From assembly GCF_014779665.1 (NCBI RefSeq), contig NZ_JACXYY010000006.1, forward strand, positions 310,001 through 374,000: DNA of 64,000 bases, read 5' to 3'. Each line of letters opens with the position of its first letter. Position 1 is the first letter of the stretch. The DNA comes from Nocardioides hwasunensis (GTDB taxonomy: Bacteria; Actinomycetota; Actinomycetes; Propionibacteriales; Nocardioidaceae). Positions 26,850 through 36,229 of the stretch are shown piece by piece. Position numbers and translations under genes: made by a program. Below the pieces are notes generated by a model that did no database searches, was not told the origin of the DNA, and saw only the letters and a list, made by a program, of their open reading frames with translations.

Positions 26850-27664
26850 CGGTGGTGCCCCCGCTCGAAGTCGAGGGGCGAGGAGACGTGGGGCGCGTGG
26901 TCGTGACCGCCGGGCACACCGTGATCGTGGTGGTCGTCGTGGTCGTGGGCGTGGTGGGTGTGCGCGGCGACCTCCTGGGTCAGGGGCGGGCCGTCGTAGG
27001 CGACCAGGCCGTCCCGCATCACGACCGACCGGTCGATCAGCCGCATCATCGGACCGATCTCGTGCGCGACCAGCAGGATCGTGGCTCCCTGCGCCTTGAG
27101 CCGTCCCAGCGCGTCGGCGAGTGCCTGCTGGTGGGGCAGGTCGACGCCGGCAGTGGGCTCGTCGAGCACCAGCAGCTCCGGCTCGCCCGCCAGCGCCCGC
27201 GCGATGAGCACGCGCTGCTGCTGGCCGCCCGAGAGCTGCGAGACGCCGTACGACGACCGGTCGGCGAGGCCGACCACCTCGAGCGCCGACTCGACCGCCC
27301 GGCGGTCGGCCCTGCTGGTCGGCCGCAGCAGCTTGCGCCGCCCGACACGACCGGACGCGACGACCTCGCGGACCGTGGCGGGCACGCCCCCGGTGGCGGT
27401 CGAGCGCTGCGGCACGAAGCCGATCCGCTGCCAGTCGGTGAAGTCCTGGATCGGCGTGCCGAACAGCCGGACCGTGCCGCGGGTATGGGGGAGCAGGCCG
27501 GTGACGGCCCGGACCAGCGTCGACTTGCCCGAACCGTTGGGCCCCAGGAGCGTCACCGTGTCGCCCGTGCCGACGCTCAGGTCGACGTCGCGCAGGATCG
27601 GCCGGCCCCCGATCGAGACGGAGACCTGCTCGAGGACGACGGGCGCGGGGTCGGCGGTGCTCAC
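26846..27664 (-). CDS. znuC: Zinc ABC transporter ATP-binding protein with His-rich tail
   Basis: A 272-residue ABC ATPase. Walker A is GPNGSGKST (41-49), the signature motif is LSGGQQQR, and Walker B is LLVLDEPTAGVD. The C-terminal 35 residues add HTHHAHDHDDHHDHG and GGHDHAPH, an unusual cytoplasmic zinc-binding-type tail. The GTG start overlaps the znuA stop by 4 bp. It powers ZnuB and is co-regulated by Zur. Confidence 0.94.
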   Translation of the reverse strand: MSTADPAPVVLEQVSVSIGGRPILRDVDLSVGTGDTVTLLGPNGSGKSTLVRAVTGLLPHTRGTVRLFGTPIQDFTDWQRIGFVPQRSTATGGVPATVREVVASGRVGRRKLLRPTSRADRRAVESALEVVGLADRSSYGVSQLSGGQQQRVLIARALAGEPELLVLDEPTAGVDLPHQQALADALGRLKAQGATILLVAHEIGPMMRLIDRSVVMRDGLVAYDGPPLTQEVAAHTHHAHDHDDHHDHGVPGGHDHAPHVSSPLDFERGHHR

Positions 27665-28629
27665 GAGCAGCCGTTGGCCTGCTGCAGGGCGGCGAGGTTC
27701 TCACGCATGAGGGAAAGGTAGTCCTCGCCGGACGTGGCGTCCGAGAGCCCCTCGATCGGGTCGAGGACCGCGCTGGTCACGCCCATGTCCTGGGCGAGGG
27801 TCTCGGCCATCTTCGGGCTGACCAGCCGCTCGGAGAAGACGGTGGTCACGCCCTCGGTCTCGATGAGCTCCTGGAGGTGGGCCAGGTCGGCCGCCGTGGG
27901 CTCGGCGTCGGGGGAGAGCCCGGCGATGGGGTCGAAGTCGAGGCCGTAGCGGGTCAGGTAGGCGAAGGCGTCGTGGCTGACGACGGTCGCGGTGCGCTCG
28001 CAGGTCGCGAGGCCGTCGGTGAGCTCCTGGTCGACCGACTCGAGGTCGCTGCGCAGCGACGCCGCGTTGTCGGCGTAGGTCGACGCGCCATCGGGGTCGA
28101 TCTCGGCGAGCTCGTCGGCCACGGCGTCGGCGAAGTCGGCCACGAGCAGCGGGTCGAGCCAGAAGTGCGGGTCGACGTCCCCGTGGTCGTGGCCCTCCTC
28201 GCCCTCGTGGGCGCCCTCGTCGCCGTGGTCGTCCGTGTGGTCGTCGGCGTGCTCGTCCTCGCTGTGGTCGGCCGGCAGCAGGTCGATGACCGACGCCGCG
28301 TCGAGGACGGGCGCGTCGGTGTTCTTCGCCGCCGCGTCGACGGCGGGCTGGAAGCCGTCCTCGAGCACGACGAGGTCGGCACTCTCGAGCGCCGCGGTCT
28401 GGGCGATGTTGAGGTCGAGGTCGTGGGGCTCCTGGCCCGGCTGGGTCAGGTTCTCGATCGTCCAGCCGTCACCCGCCACCCGCTCGGTCACCCACGCCAG
28501 CGGGTAGAACGACGCGACGGCCGAGCGACCATTCCCGGACGAGGCATCGGACTGACCGCATCCGGCAAGGAGGGCGGTGGCGGTCAGGAGGCTGGCGCTG
28601 AGGGCGACGGAGCGGGCGACGGACAACAT
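27661..28629 (-). CDS. znuA: Zinc ABC transporter substrate-binding lipoprotein
   Basis: A 322-residue cluster A-I metal-binding lipoprotein. The signal peptide ends in lipobox LLAGC, so the mature protein is anchored on the outer membrane face. A long His/Asp/Glu loop (ADDHTDDHGDEG, then GEEGHDHGDVDPHFWLDP) is the typical zinc-specific insertion, and DPHFWLDP plus VVSHDAFAYL hold metal ligands. It is first in znuA-znuC-znuB-zur. ATG 28629 is preferred because a TTGACA/GAGAAT promoter would start transcription there; an in-frame ATG at 28644 lies inside a Zur box. Confidence 0.93.
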   Translation of the reverse strand: MLSVARSVALSASLLTATALLAGCGQSDASSGNGRSAVASFYPLAWVTERVAGDGWTIENLTQPGQEPHDLDLNIAQTAALESADLVVLEDGFQPAVDAAAKNTDAPVLDAASVIDLLPADHSEDEHADDHTDDHGDEGAHEGEEGHDHGDVDPHFWLDPLLVADFADAVADELAEIDPDGASTYADNAASLRSDLESVDQELTDGLATCERTATVVSHDAFAYLTRYGLDFDPIAGLSPDAEPTAADLAHLQELIETEGVTTVFSERLVSPKMAETLAQDMGVTSAVLDPIEGLSDATSGEDYLSLMRENLAALQQANGCS

Positions 28630-28643
28630 GAGAACGATTCTCA
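28629..28643. promoter_or_regulatory. Zur box 1
   Basis: TGAGAACGATTCTCA is a 15-bp inverted repeat fitting the actinobacterial Zur pattern TGANAAYNATTNTCA. It overlaps the likely -10 region and start codon of znuA. Confidence 0.8.
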
Positions 28644-28650
28644 TGGCAGT

Positions 28651-28665
28651 TGAGAATCATTGTCA
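28651..28665. promoter_or_regulatory. Zur box 2
   Basis: TGAGAATCATTGTCA fits the same pattern. Its right end overlaps minus-strand TTGACA (28661-28666), the probable -35 of znuA. The two boxes are 22 bp apart centre to centre, about two helical turns, so two dimers can bind the same face. Confidence 0.85.
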
Positions 28666-28675
28666 AATCATCTGG

Positions 28676-28727
28676 TAGTCCCCTACGTTCTGGGCCGCCT
28701 CGACGATCACCACTTCGTAGGGGACTA
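28676..28727. repeat. 12-bp perfect inverted repeat reaching into a promoter
   Basis: TAGTCCCCTACG (28676-28687) and CGTAGGGGACTA (28716-28727) flank a 28-nt spacer. The last two bases are the start of the TAGCCT -10 box of the monooxygenase gene. The outer TAGTCC/GGACTA ends are shared with the repeat at 21438-21500. Confidence 0.7.
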
Positions 28728-28731
28728 GCCT
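28726..28731 (+). promoter_or_regulatory. -10 element of the monooxygenase gene
   Basis: TAGCCT lies 7 nt before GTG 28739. Confidence 0.5.
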
Positions 28732-28738
28732 CGGGCCT

Positions 28739-29122
28739 GTGCTCGTCGTCACCCGCCTCCGTACGCCGTCCACCCCGTCCGGAGCCGACCCGGCAGCCGA
28801 GGCCGAGCTGCGCGAGGGCCTGCTGCGCGCGCTCGCCATCCTCGAGGCCAAGCCGGGCTTCGTCACCGGCGGCGTCGGCCGCAACGTCGACGACCCGGCG
28901 CTGTGGGTGCTCACCACGCGGTGGGAGAACGTCGGCTCCTACCGCCGTGCCCTGGGGTCGTACGAGGGCAAGATGCACATCCAGCCGCTGATGGTCCACG
29001 CCCTGGACGAGCCAAGCGCCTACGAGGTCGTCGAGGAGGGGACCGACCTCAACGAGGCCATACCCCGGCGCCGTCCTGAGGAGGGCGAGGGACGAGCCCG
29101 TCTCGACGGGTCGATAGGCTGA
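28739..29122 (+). CDS. Antibiotic biosynthesis monooxygenase (ABM) domain protein
   Basis: A 127-residue protein. Residues about 15-90 form a dimeric alpha/beta-barrel of the ABM type: [20 protein letters not shown], then [23 protein letters not shown] proteins include quinol oxygenases and haem-degrading enzymes. No haem-ligating residue set is obvious, so the role is open. A charged tail ([12 protein letters not shown]) ends the protein. The gene lies opposite znuA across a 109-bp divergent region and reads towards glyS. Confidence 0.75.
   Translation: MLVVTRLRTPSTPSGADPAAEAELREGLLRALAILEAKPGFVTGGVGRNVDDPALWVLTTRWENVGSYRRALGSYEGKMHIQPLMVHALDEPSAYEVVEEGTDLNEAIPRRRPEEGEGRARLDGSIG
29115..29120 (+). 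promoter_or_regulatory. Candidate -10 element of glyS
   Basis: TAGGCT at the end of the preceding gene gives a leader of about 37 nt with ribosome binding site GAAGGAAA. No T-box is visible in so short a leader. Confidence 0.4.
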
Positions 29123-29163
29123 GCGCTCTCGCTCATCTGCTCGACGCTGAAGGAAACACCACC

Positions 29164-30564
<1,401 letters not shown>

Positions 30565-30574
30565 GGCGCCGCCG

Positions 30575-30623
30575 CCCCTGAGGTGTGGGACTGTGGGCCG
30601 GTGGTCCACTTCTCACCTCGGGG
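30575..30623. repeat. Bulged inverted repeat between glyS and the lipoprotein gene
   Basis: CCCCTGAGGTG (30575-30585) pairs with CACCTCGGGG (30614-30623) except for one bulged T. The spacer contains a second pair, GTGGGAC/GTCCAC. It ends 6 nt before ATG 30630 and includes the ribosome binding site region (CGGGGGA), so folding could affect translation. Confidence 0.55.
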
Positions 30624-30629
30624 GACGTC

Positions 30630-31706
30630 ATGACAGCTCGCGCCCGGCTCCTGGCCCTCACCCTCGTCGCGGGCCTCGCGCTCCCTGCGTGCATCGCCTC
30701 GGCGGCGCCCTCGCGTGAGCCAGCGGCGCGCGCCGACGACGCACCACGCACGATCGTCGCGGCGCGTCTGCCGCGCGGTCCTGACGCCCGGATCGACTTC
30801 ATGCAGGACGGGGTGATCCACCCGGCCGACGGTGGGCGGGTCTCGGTGCGGACCCCGGTCGACCGCGACCAGCGCCAGCTGCTGGGCACGAGCCGCAGTG
30901 GATGGCTCGTCGCCGTCCGCAAGGGCTACCTCAGTCGCGTGGTCGCCGTACGTCCCGGGCGGGCGCCGCAGGAGCTCCGCCGGACGCGCACCACGTCCTA
31001 CGGCGACTCCTCGATCGGCTGGCTGCTCGCCCGCGACGGCAGGCAGCTGCTCGCGACGACGTACGACCGAGGAGGCAGCACCACGTCCGTGCAGACCCTC
31101 GCGGGCAAGACGCTGGCGAGTCGCTACAGCGGTTCGTTCTTCACCCCGTTCGACGCCGACGCCGGCCACGTGGCGACCTGGTCGGAGAACAGGTTCGACC
31201 GGCTCCGGGTCGTGGACTGGGTGCCGCGCACGTCCCGCACGGAGATCGCCAAGAACGCGACCTGGGTCTCGCTGCGCGACGACCTCGTGTTCGTGCGCAC
31301 CACCGGTCGGCTCTTCGGGCCCACGTCCATCTCGGCACCGGCCGCGCCGGCGTGGGCGGAGCCGTTCTCGCCGCTGGCCGTCTCACCCGACGGCGCCACC
31401 GCGGTCGGGCTCCGGATCTCCCGGTCGAGCTTCGACAGCCCCGCCGTCCTCGACGTACGTCGGATGAGCGACGGCAGGCTGCTCGACTCCATCGCCTACG
31501 GCGAGAGGATCACCCAGGACAACTGGTCGCTCGGCACCCGGCACGAGCAGACCGCCGCCTGGCAGGGCAACCGGCGCTTCGTCTTCCAGCTGACCACGCC
31601 GCGCGGCGCGGTGCTGGTGCGGTGCGACCTGGACCGGGCCTGCCAGCGCGCCTCCGACGTCGGTGGCGACATCTCCTTCGCTCACGAGTCGTTCATGTGG
31701 TGGTGA
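30630..31706 (+). CDS. Exported protein of unknown function, probable lipoprotein
   Basis: A 358-residue protein. The signal peptide ends LALPAC (Cys21), a plausible lipobox. The mature part is rich in short beta strands with repeated phrases such as GWLVAVRKGYLSRVVAVRPG and GWLLARDGRQLLATTYDRGG, suggesting a beta-propeller, but no named domain is recognised. A Cys pair near the C-terminus (RCDLDRAC) may form a disulfide. The ATG follows GGGGA. It stands alone upstream of the B12 riboswitch. Confidence 0.65.
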   Translation: MTARARLLALTLVAGLALPACIASAAPSREPAARADDAPRTIVAARLPRGPDARIDFMQDGVIHPADGGRVSVRTPVDRDQRQLLGTSRSGWLVAVRKGYLSRVVAVRPGRAPQELRRTRTTSYGDSSIGWLLARDGRQLLATTYDRGGSTTSVQTLAGKTLASRYSGSFFTPFDADAGHVATWSENRFDRLRVVDWVPRTSRTEIAKNATWVSLRDDLVFVRTTGRLFGPTSISAPAAPAWAEPFSPLAVSPDGATAVGLRISRSSFDSPAVLDVRRMSDGRLLDSIAYGERITQDNWSLGTRHEQTAAWQGNRRFVFQLTTPRGAVLVRCDLDRACQRASDVGGDISFAHESFMWW

Positions 31707-31762
31707 CGCGGGCTCGTCGTCCACGGACAGGACCGTCAGGAAAGGGCTGGACCGCGCGCCGC

Positions 31763-31768
31763 TAGGCT
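31763..31768 (+). promoter_or_regulatory. -10 element of the B12-controlled operon
   Basis: TAGGCT lies just before the 5' end of the riboswitch, so transcription should start at about 31775. Confidence 0.55.
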
Positions 31769-31772
31769 GCGC

Positions 31773-31935
31773 GTGCCAGTCGTGCTCCCCACCTGGGGCG
31801 CCAGGGAATCCGGTGCGAATCCGGAGCTGACGCGCAGCGGTGAGGGTGACGGGCGGGACATCGATGTCACTGGGCCACGTGCCCGGGAAGGCGTCCCGGC
31901 CGGTTGAACCCGAGTCCGAAGACCTGCTGGCAACC
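31773..31935 (+). ncRNA. Cobalamin riboswitch
   Basis: The conserved core reads CCAGGGAATCCGGTGCGAAT, then CCGGAGCTGACGCGCAGCGGT (quoted as CCGGAGCTGACGCGCAGC plus GGT), and the B12-box region is GAGTCCGAAGACCTGCTGGC. Order and spacing match the AdoCbl riboswitch class. It lies 66-230 nt before the substrate-binding protein gene of a B12-type ABC importer and should reduce its expression when cobalamin is bound. A GC-rich hairpin region (31940-31980) follows and is the probable expression platform. Confidence 0.93.
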
Positions 31936-32000
31936 GCCGACTCCCGTCGGCGCGTCCACCGGGTCTCGCGAACGGGCCCACGATGCGAAAGGGAGCGCCC

Positions 32001-33029
32001 ATGCGCCCTGCCCACCTCACCACCCTCCTCCTCGCCGCGACCCTGGCCGCGCCGTTCCTCGCCGGCTGCGGGGCCAGCGAGGGCGAGGCCGCGGCCCCCG
32101 CGGCCGACGGGTTCCCGCGCACGGTCGAGACCTGCTTCGGCGACGTGACCCTCGAGGACCGGCCCGAGCGGATCGTCTCGCTCAACCAGGGCTCGACCGA
32201 GATCCTGCTCTCCCTCGGTCTCGCGGACCGGATGGCCGGCGCGGCGACCTGGACCGACCCCATCCTGCCGTCCCTGGCTGAGGAGAACGACAAGGTCGAG
32301 CGCCTCTCCGAGAACTCACCGTCTCTCGAGACCGTGCTGGCCCAGGAGCCGGACCTGGTCACGGCGTCCTTCACCGGCACCCTCGGGGAGGGCGGCGTGG
32401 CCACCTCGGCGCAGCTCGAGGACGAGTACGGCCTGCCGTCCTACCTCTCGGCCGCCGAGTGCGGCAAGCAGGAGAGCGGCAACAGCGACGGCGCCCGGGA
32501 GGGCACGCTGGAGATGGCCGACATCTACACCGAGATCCGCCAGCTCGCCGAGCTCACCGGCACCGAGGAGGAGGGCGAGGAGCTGGTCGCCGACCTCGGT
32601 CGACGGATGGACGAGGCCGCGCTGGACGTGGGAGCCGCCGTCACGGCCGCCTACTGGTTCGCCAACTCCGAGTCGCCCTACCTCGCCGGCTGCTGCGGCG
32701 GGCCCGGGATCGTGTCGCGCGCGCTCGGGATCGACAACGTCTTCGTCGACCAGACCGACGAGTGGCCCCAGATCAACTGGGAGGTCGTGGCCTCTGCGGA
32801 CCCCGACGTGCTGGTGATCGGCGACCTGACGCGCAAGAGCCAGACGGCCGAGACCGCGGCGGCGAAGATCGACTTCCTCGAGTCGCACCCGGTGACCAGC
32901 AAGATGACCGCGGTCCGGGAGGGGCGCTACATCCACCTGGCCGGGGCCGAGCTCAACCCGTCGCTGCGCACGGTCGACGCTGTCGAGAAGGTCGCCGCGG
33001 GCCTGCGCGACCTCGGACTGACGGACTGA
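32001..33029 (+). CDS. Cobalamin (or Fe/corrinoid) ABC transporter substrate-binding lipoprotein
   Basis: A 342-residue BtuF/FecB-type binding protein with lipobox FLAGC (Cys23). RPERIVSLNQGSTEILLSLG is the usual opening of the periplasmic-binding domain, linked by a long helix to a second lobe ending AELNPSLRTVDAVEKVA. Riboswitch control makes corrinoid the likely ligand. YLAGCCGGPGI adds two adjacent Cys that are not general in the family. ATG 32001 is preferred because AAAGGGAG lies just before it; ATG 31983 lacks such a site. The stop overlaps the permease start. Confidence 0.88.
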   Translation: MRPAHLTTLLLAATLAAPFLAGCGASEGEAAAPAADGFPRTVETCFGDVTLEDRPERIVSLNQGSTEILLSLGLADRMAGAATWTDPILPSLAEENDKVERLSENSPSLETVLAQEPDLVTASFTGTLGEGGVATSAQLEDEYGLPSYLSAAECGKQESGNSDGAREGTLEMADIYTEIRQLAELTGTEEEGEELVADLGRRMDEAALDVGAAVTAAYWFANSESPYLAGCCGGPGIVSRALGIDNVFVDQTDEWPQINWEVVASADPDVLVIGDLTRKSQTAETAAAKIDFLESHPVTSKMTAVREGRYIHLAGAELNPSLRTVDAVEKVAAGLRDLGLTD

Positions 33030-34057
33030 TGCGGATCCGGTCGCGCTCCGCGGCCGTCCTCGCGCCGGCTGCCGTCGCGGCGCTCGTGCTGTCCATCGCG
33101 GTCGGCACGACGATCGGACCCTCGGACCTCGGCACGCGAGACGCCCTGGCGGTGATGCTCGCCCGCCTCGGTGGACCCGACTCGGGGCTCTCCGCGCTCC
33201 GGGAGGGCATCATCTGGGACCTCCGGCTGCCGCGCGCCGTGCTCGCGGCGATCTGCGGCGCCGGGCTGGCGCTGTGCGGGGTCGTGCTCCAGTCGCTGCT
33301 GCGCAACCCGCTGGCGGACCCCTTCGTGCTGGGCGTCTCGTCGGGCGCGTCCACGGGCGCCGTGCTGGTCGTGCTGACCGGCGTGGGTGCCGGAGCCGTG
33401 GGGCTGGCCGGAGGGGCCTTCATCGGTGCCGTGGTCGCGTTCGGGCTGGTGCTGCTGCTCGCACACCTCACCGGCGGCAGCACCGACCGGATGATCCTGG
33501 CCGGCGTGGCCGCGACGCAGCTGTTCGCGGCGCTGACGTCGTTCATCGTCTACACCGCGGCCGACGCGGAGCAGACGCGCGGTGTGCTGTTCTGGCTGCT
33601 GGGCTCGCTGAGCACGGCCTCGTGGACCGACGTCGCGGTGTGCGGCAGCGTCGTCGCAGTGGGGGTGGCCGTCTGCCTCGCGGCCGCGGGCACCTTGGAC
33701 GCGTTCACGTTCGGACAGGACGCCGCGGCGTCGCTGGGCGTCCCGGTCGCCCGGGTGCGCCTGGTCCTGCTCCTGGTGACGGCGCTCATGACGGCGGTCA
33801 TCGTGTCGACCTCGGGAGCGATCGGGTTCGTCGGCCTGGTGCTGCCGCATGCGGCCCGCGCGGTCGTGGGTTCGCGCCACCGGGTGCTGGTCCCCACGGC
33901 CGCGCTGCTCGGCGCGGTCTTCCTGGTGTGGGTCGAGATCGGCTCGCGGGTCGTGATCGCCCCGCAGGAGCTGCCGATCGGGGTCGGCACCGCCCTCGTC
34001 GGGGTGCCGGCCTTCGTCCTGCTCCTGCTGCGTCGCCGCCAGCAGGGTGTGTCGTGA
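33029..34057 (+). CDS. Cobalamin-type ABC transporter permease (FecCD/BtuC family)
   Basis: A 342-residue permease with about ten hydrophobic segments. LRLPRAVLAAICGAGLALCG, VVLQSLLRNPLADPFVLGVS and GAIGFVGLVLPHAARAVVG (the coupling-helix region) are the family signatures. The ATG sits in the TGATG overlap with the binding-protein stop. It is the second gene of the riboswitch-controlled operon and is of single-domain length, unlike the fused permease at 54564. Confidence 0.93.
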   Translation: MRIRSRSAAVLAPAAVAALVLSIAVGTTIGPSDLGTRDALAVMLARLGGPDSGLSALREGIIWDLRLPRAVLAAICGAGLALCGVVLQSLLRNPLADPFVLGVSSGASTGAVLVVLTGVGAGAVGLAGGAFIGAVVAFGLVLLLAHLTGGSTDRMILAGVAATQLFAALTSFIVYTAADAEQTRGVLFWLLGSLSTASWTDVAVCGSVVAVGVAVCLAAAGTLDAFTFGQDAAASLGVPVARVRLVLLLVTALMTAVIVSTSGAIGFVGLVLPHAARAVVGSRHRVLVPTAALLGAVFLVWVEIGSRVVIAPQELPIGVGTALVGVPAFVLLLLRRRQQGVS

Positions 34058-34824
34058 GTCGCGGGACGGGCATCGTCACCGACCGGGTGTCCTGGGGCGT
34101 GCGTGACCAGGTGATCGTGGACGGCGTCTCGCTCGCCGTGGCGCCGGGCGCCACCGTCGGGCTGCTCGGTCCCAACGGCAGCGGGAAGTCGTCCCTGCTC
34201 CGCCTGCTGGCCGGGCTCCGTCCGACCACGACCGGCTGCGTGCTCCTCGACGGGGCCGACATCAGCACGCTGACGCGGCGGGTGGTCGCCCGACGGCTGG
34301 CGGTCGTCGACCAGGAGTCGGTCACCGATGCGGACCCGACCGTGCGCGACGTGATCGCCCTCGGCCGGTTGCCGCACCGCGCCCCGTGGTCGCCGGAGTC
34401 CGCCCGCGACCGCACGGTGGTGCAGGAGGCGTCGGTCGCGATGCGCACCGACCACCTGCTCGAGCGGCGCTACGCCTCCCTCTCCGGTGGGGAGCGTCAG
34501 CGGGTGCAGATCGCCCGTGCGCTCGCGCAGGAGCCGAGCGAGCTGCTGCTGGACGAGCCGACCAACCATCTCGACGTACGCCACCAGCTCGAGCTGCTCG
34601 AGCTCGTGGTCGCGGCGCCGACCACGACGGTGATGGCGCTGCACGACCTCAACCTGGCCACCTCCTACTGCGACGAGGTCGTCGTCCTGTCCGGCGGGCG
34701 CGTGGTCGAGGCCGGCCCGCCGCAGGAGGTGATCACGGAGGAGGTCGTGCACCGCGTGTACGGCGTCCGCGCCCGGGTCGAGCAGGACGAGCAGGGCGTG
34801 CACGTCCGCTTCCTCCGGTCGTGA
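34054..34824 (+). CDS. Cobalamin-type ABC transporter ATP-binding protein (BtuD/FecE family)
   Basis: A 256-residue ABC ATPase: Walker A GPNGSGKSS (about 36-44), signature LSGGERQR, Walker B ELLLDEPTNHLD, and the H-loop His in VMALHDLNLATSYC. The GTG start overlaps the permease stop by 4 bp. It ends the three-gene importer; no B12 biosynthesis gene is nearby. Confidence 0.93.
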   Translation: MSRGTGIVTDRVSWGVRDQVIVDGVSLAVAPGATVGLLGPNGSGKSSLLRLLAGLRPTTTGCVLLDGADISTLTRRVVARRLAVVDQESVTDADPTVRDVIALGRLPHRAPWSPESARDRTVVQEASVAMRTDHLLERRYASLSGGERQRVQIARALAQEPSELLLDEPTNHLDVRHQLELLELVVAAPTTTVMALHDLNLATSYCDEVVVLSGGRVVEAGPPQEVITEEVVHRVYGVRARVEQDEQGVHVRFLRS

Positions 34825-34880
34825 CCTCTCCCCGCCGGTGCGATTTGGGCACGGCTCGGCACGAGATCGACAATGGCGAC

Positions 34881-36020
34881 ATGACCGTCGTGCCCGCCTC
34901 GCTGAGCCTGGGGTCGCTGCGCGTCGAGACGCCGGTGGTCCTGGCGCCGATGGCGGGCATCACCAACGCCGCCTACCGACGCCTGTGCGCCGAGCAGGGC
35001 GCCGGGCTCTACGTCTCCGAGATGATCACGAGCCGCGGCCTCGTGGAGGGTGACGAGGTCACGAAGAAGATGCTCGTCTTCGACGAGCTCGAGACGGTGC
35101 GCTCGGTCCAGCTGTACGGCACCGACCCGGTCTACATCGCCAAGGCGGTGGAGATCCTCTGCGCCGACCACGGCGTGGCCCACGTCGACCTCAACTTCGG
35201 CTGCCCGGTCCCGAAGGTGACCCGCAAGGGCGGCGGGGGAGCGCTGCCGTGGAAGCGCGGCCTCCTCGGCGAGATCCTCACCTCCGCAGTCGCGGCCGCA
35301 GCGCCGTACGACGTGCCGGTGACGATGAAGACCCGCAAGGGCCTCGACGACGAGCACCTGACCTACCTCGACGCGGGCCGGATCGCCCAGGAGACGGGTG
35401 TCGCGGCGATCGCCCTGCACGGTCGCACCGTGCAGCAGGCCTATTCCGGCGAGGCCGACTGGGACGCCATCGCCGCGCTCGTCGACCACGTGGACATCCC
35501 GGTGCTCGGCAACGGCGACATCTGGGAGGCCTCCGACGCCCTGCGGATGGTCGAGCACACCGGCGCCGCCGGAGTGGTCGTCGGTCGCGGCTGCCTGGGG
35601 CGTCCGTGGCTCTTCCGCGACCTCGCGGCGGCCTTCCACGGCGAGGACGTGGCCACGCTGCCCACGCTGGGCGAGGTCAAGGCGATGATGCGTCGTCATG
35701 CCGAGCTGCTCTCCGAGCACATGGGGCAGGAGCGGGGCTGCAAGGAGTTCCGCAAGCACATCACCTGGTACCTCAAGGGCTTCCCCGCCGGCGGCGAGCT
35801 GCGCCACCAGCTCGCGCTCGTGGACTCGCTGGCGAGCCTCGACGCGCTGCTCGACGGGCTGGACGACGACGCCCCGTTCCCCGAGCGCGAGCTCGGCACC
35901 CCGCGCGGGCGCCAGGGCGCACCGCGCAAGAAGGTCGTGCTGCCCGACGGGTGGCTCGACGACACCGACGGTCGGGGAGCCCAGCTGCGCGAGGACGCCG
36001 ACGAGACCACCGGCGGCTGA
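34881..36020 (+). CDS. dusB: tRNA-dihydrouridine synthase (DusB type)
   Basis: A 379-residue FMN enzyme that reduces uridine in the tRNA D-loop with NADPH. VVLAPMAGITNAAYRRLC opens the TIM barrel, the catalytic Cys108 lies in NFGCPVPKVTRKGGGGAL, and TMKTRKG, AIALHGRTVQQAYSGEADW and VVVGRGCLGRPW complete the FMN site. The C-terminal helical tRNA-binding domain is present. A Pro/Arg-rich tail of about 50 residues follows it. ATG 34881 was chosen as the first in-frame start ahead of the domain. Confidence 0.94.
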   Translation: MTVVPASLSLGSLRVETPVVLAPMAGITNAAYRRLCAEQGAGLYVSEMITSRGLVEGDEVTKKMLVFDELETVRSVQLYGTDPVYIAKAVEILCADHGVAHVDLNFGCPVPKVTRKGGGGALPWKRGLLGEILTSAVAAAAPYDVPVTMKTRKGLDDEHLTYLDAGRIAQETGVAAIALHGRTVQQAYSGEADWDAIAALVDHVDIPVLGNGDIWEASDALRMVEHTGAAGVVVGRGCLGRPWLFRDLAAAFHGEDVATLPTLGEVKAMMRRHAELLSEHMGQERGCKEFRKHITWYLKGFPAGGELRHQLALVDSLASLDALLDGLDDDAPFPERELGTPRGRQGAPRKKVVLPDGWLDDTDGRGAQLREDADETTGG

Positions 36021-36229
36021 CGGGCGCCTGACAGGTCGGCCCTGACGTCCGCCGCGTGATCGGTGGCTCGTGAGCCGGAACACGCCTGATTTAACCGTGG
36101 ACAATTGGGACAGGTCGCAAATCCTGTGCTTCACTCGATGATCGCGCCGGCGTGGGCACGAGCATCCTTCCCCGATTCGCTCGTGGTCCGGCGCAGTCCC
36201 CCGACAGCAACCGCAAAGGAATCAGCGCT

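Noticed and set aside
29123..29163. T-box leader before glyS
   Set aside because: The gap is only 41 nt, far too short for a T-box.
36021..36229. A ydaO (cyclic di-AMP) riboswitch before the cell-wall protein gene
   Set aside because: Actinobacterial cell-wall hydrolase genes often have one, but the conserved core blocks are not found in this 209-nt leader.
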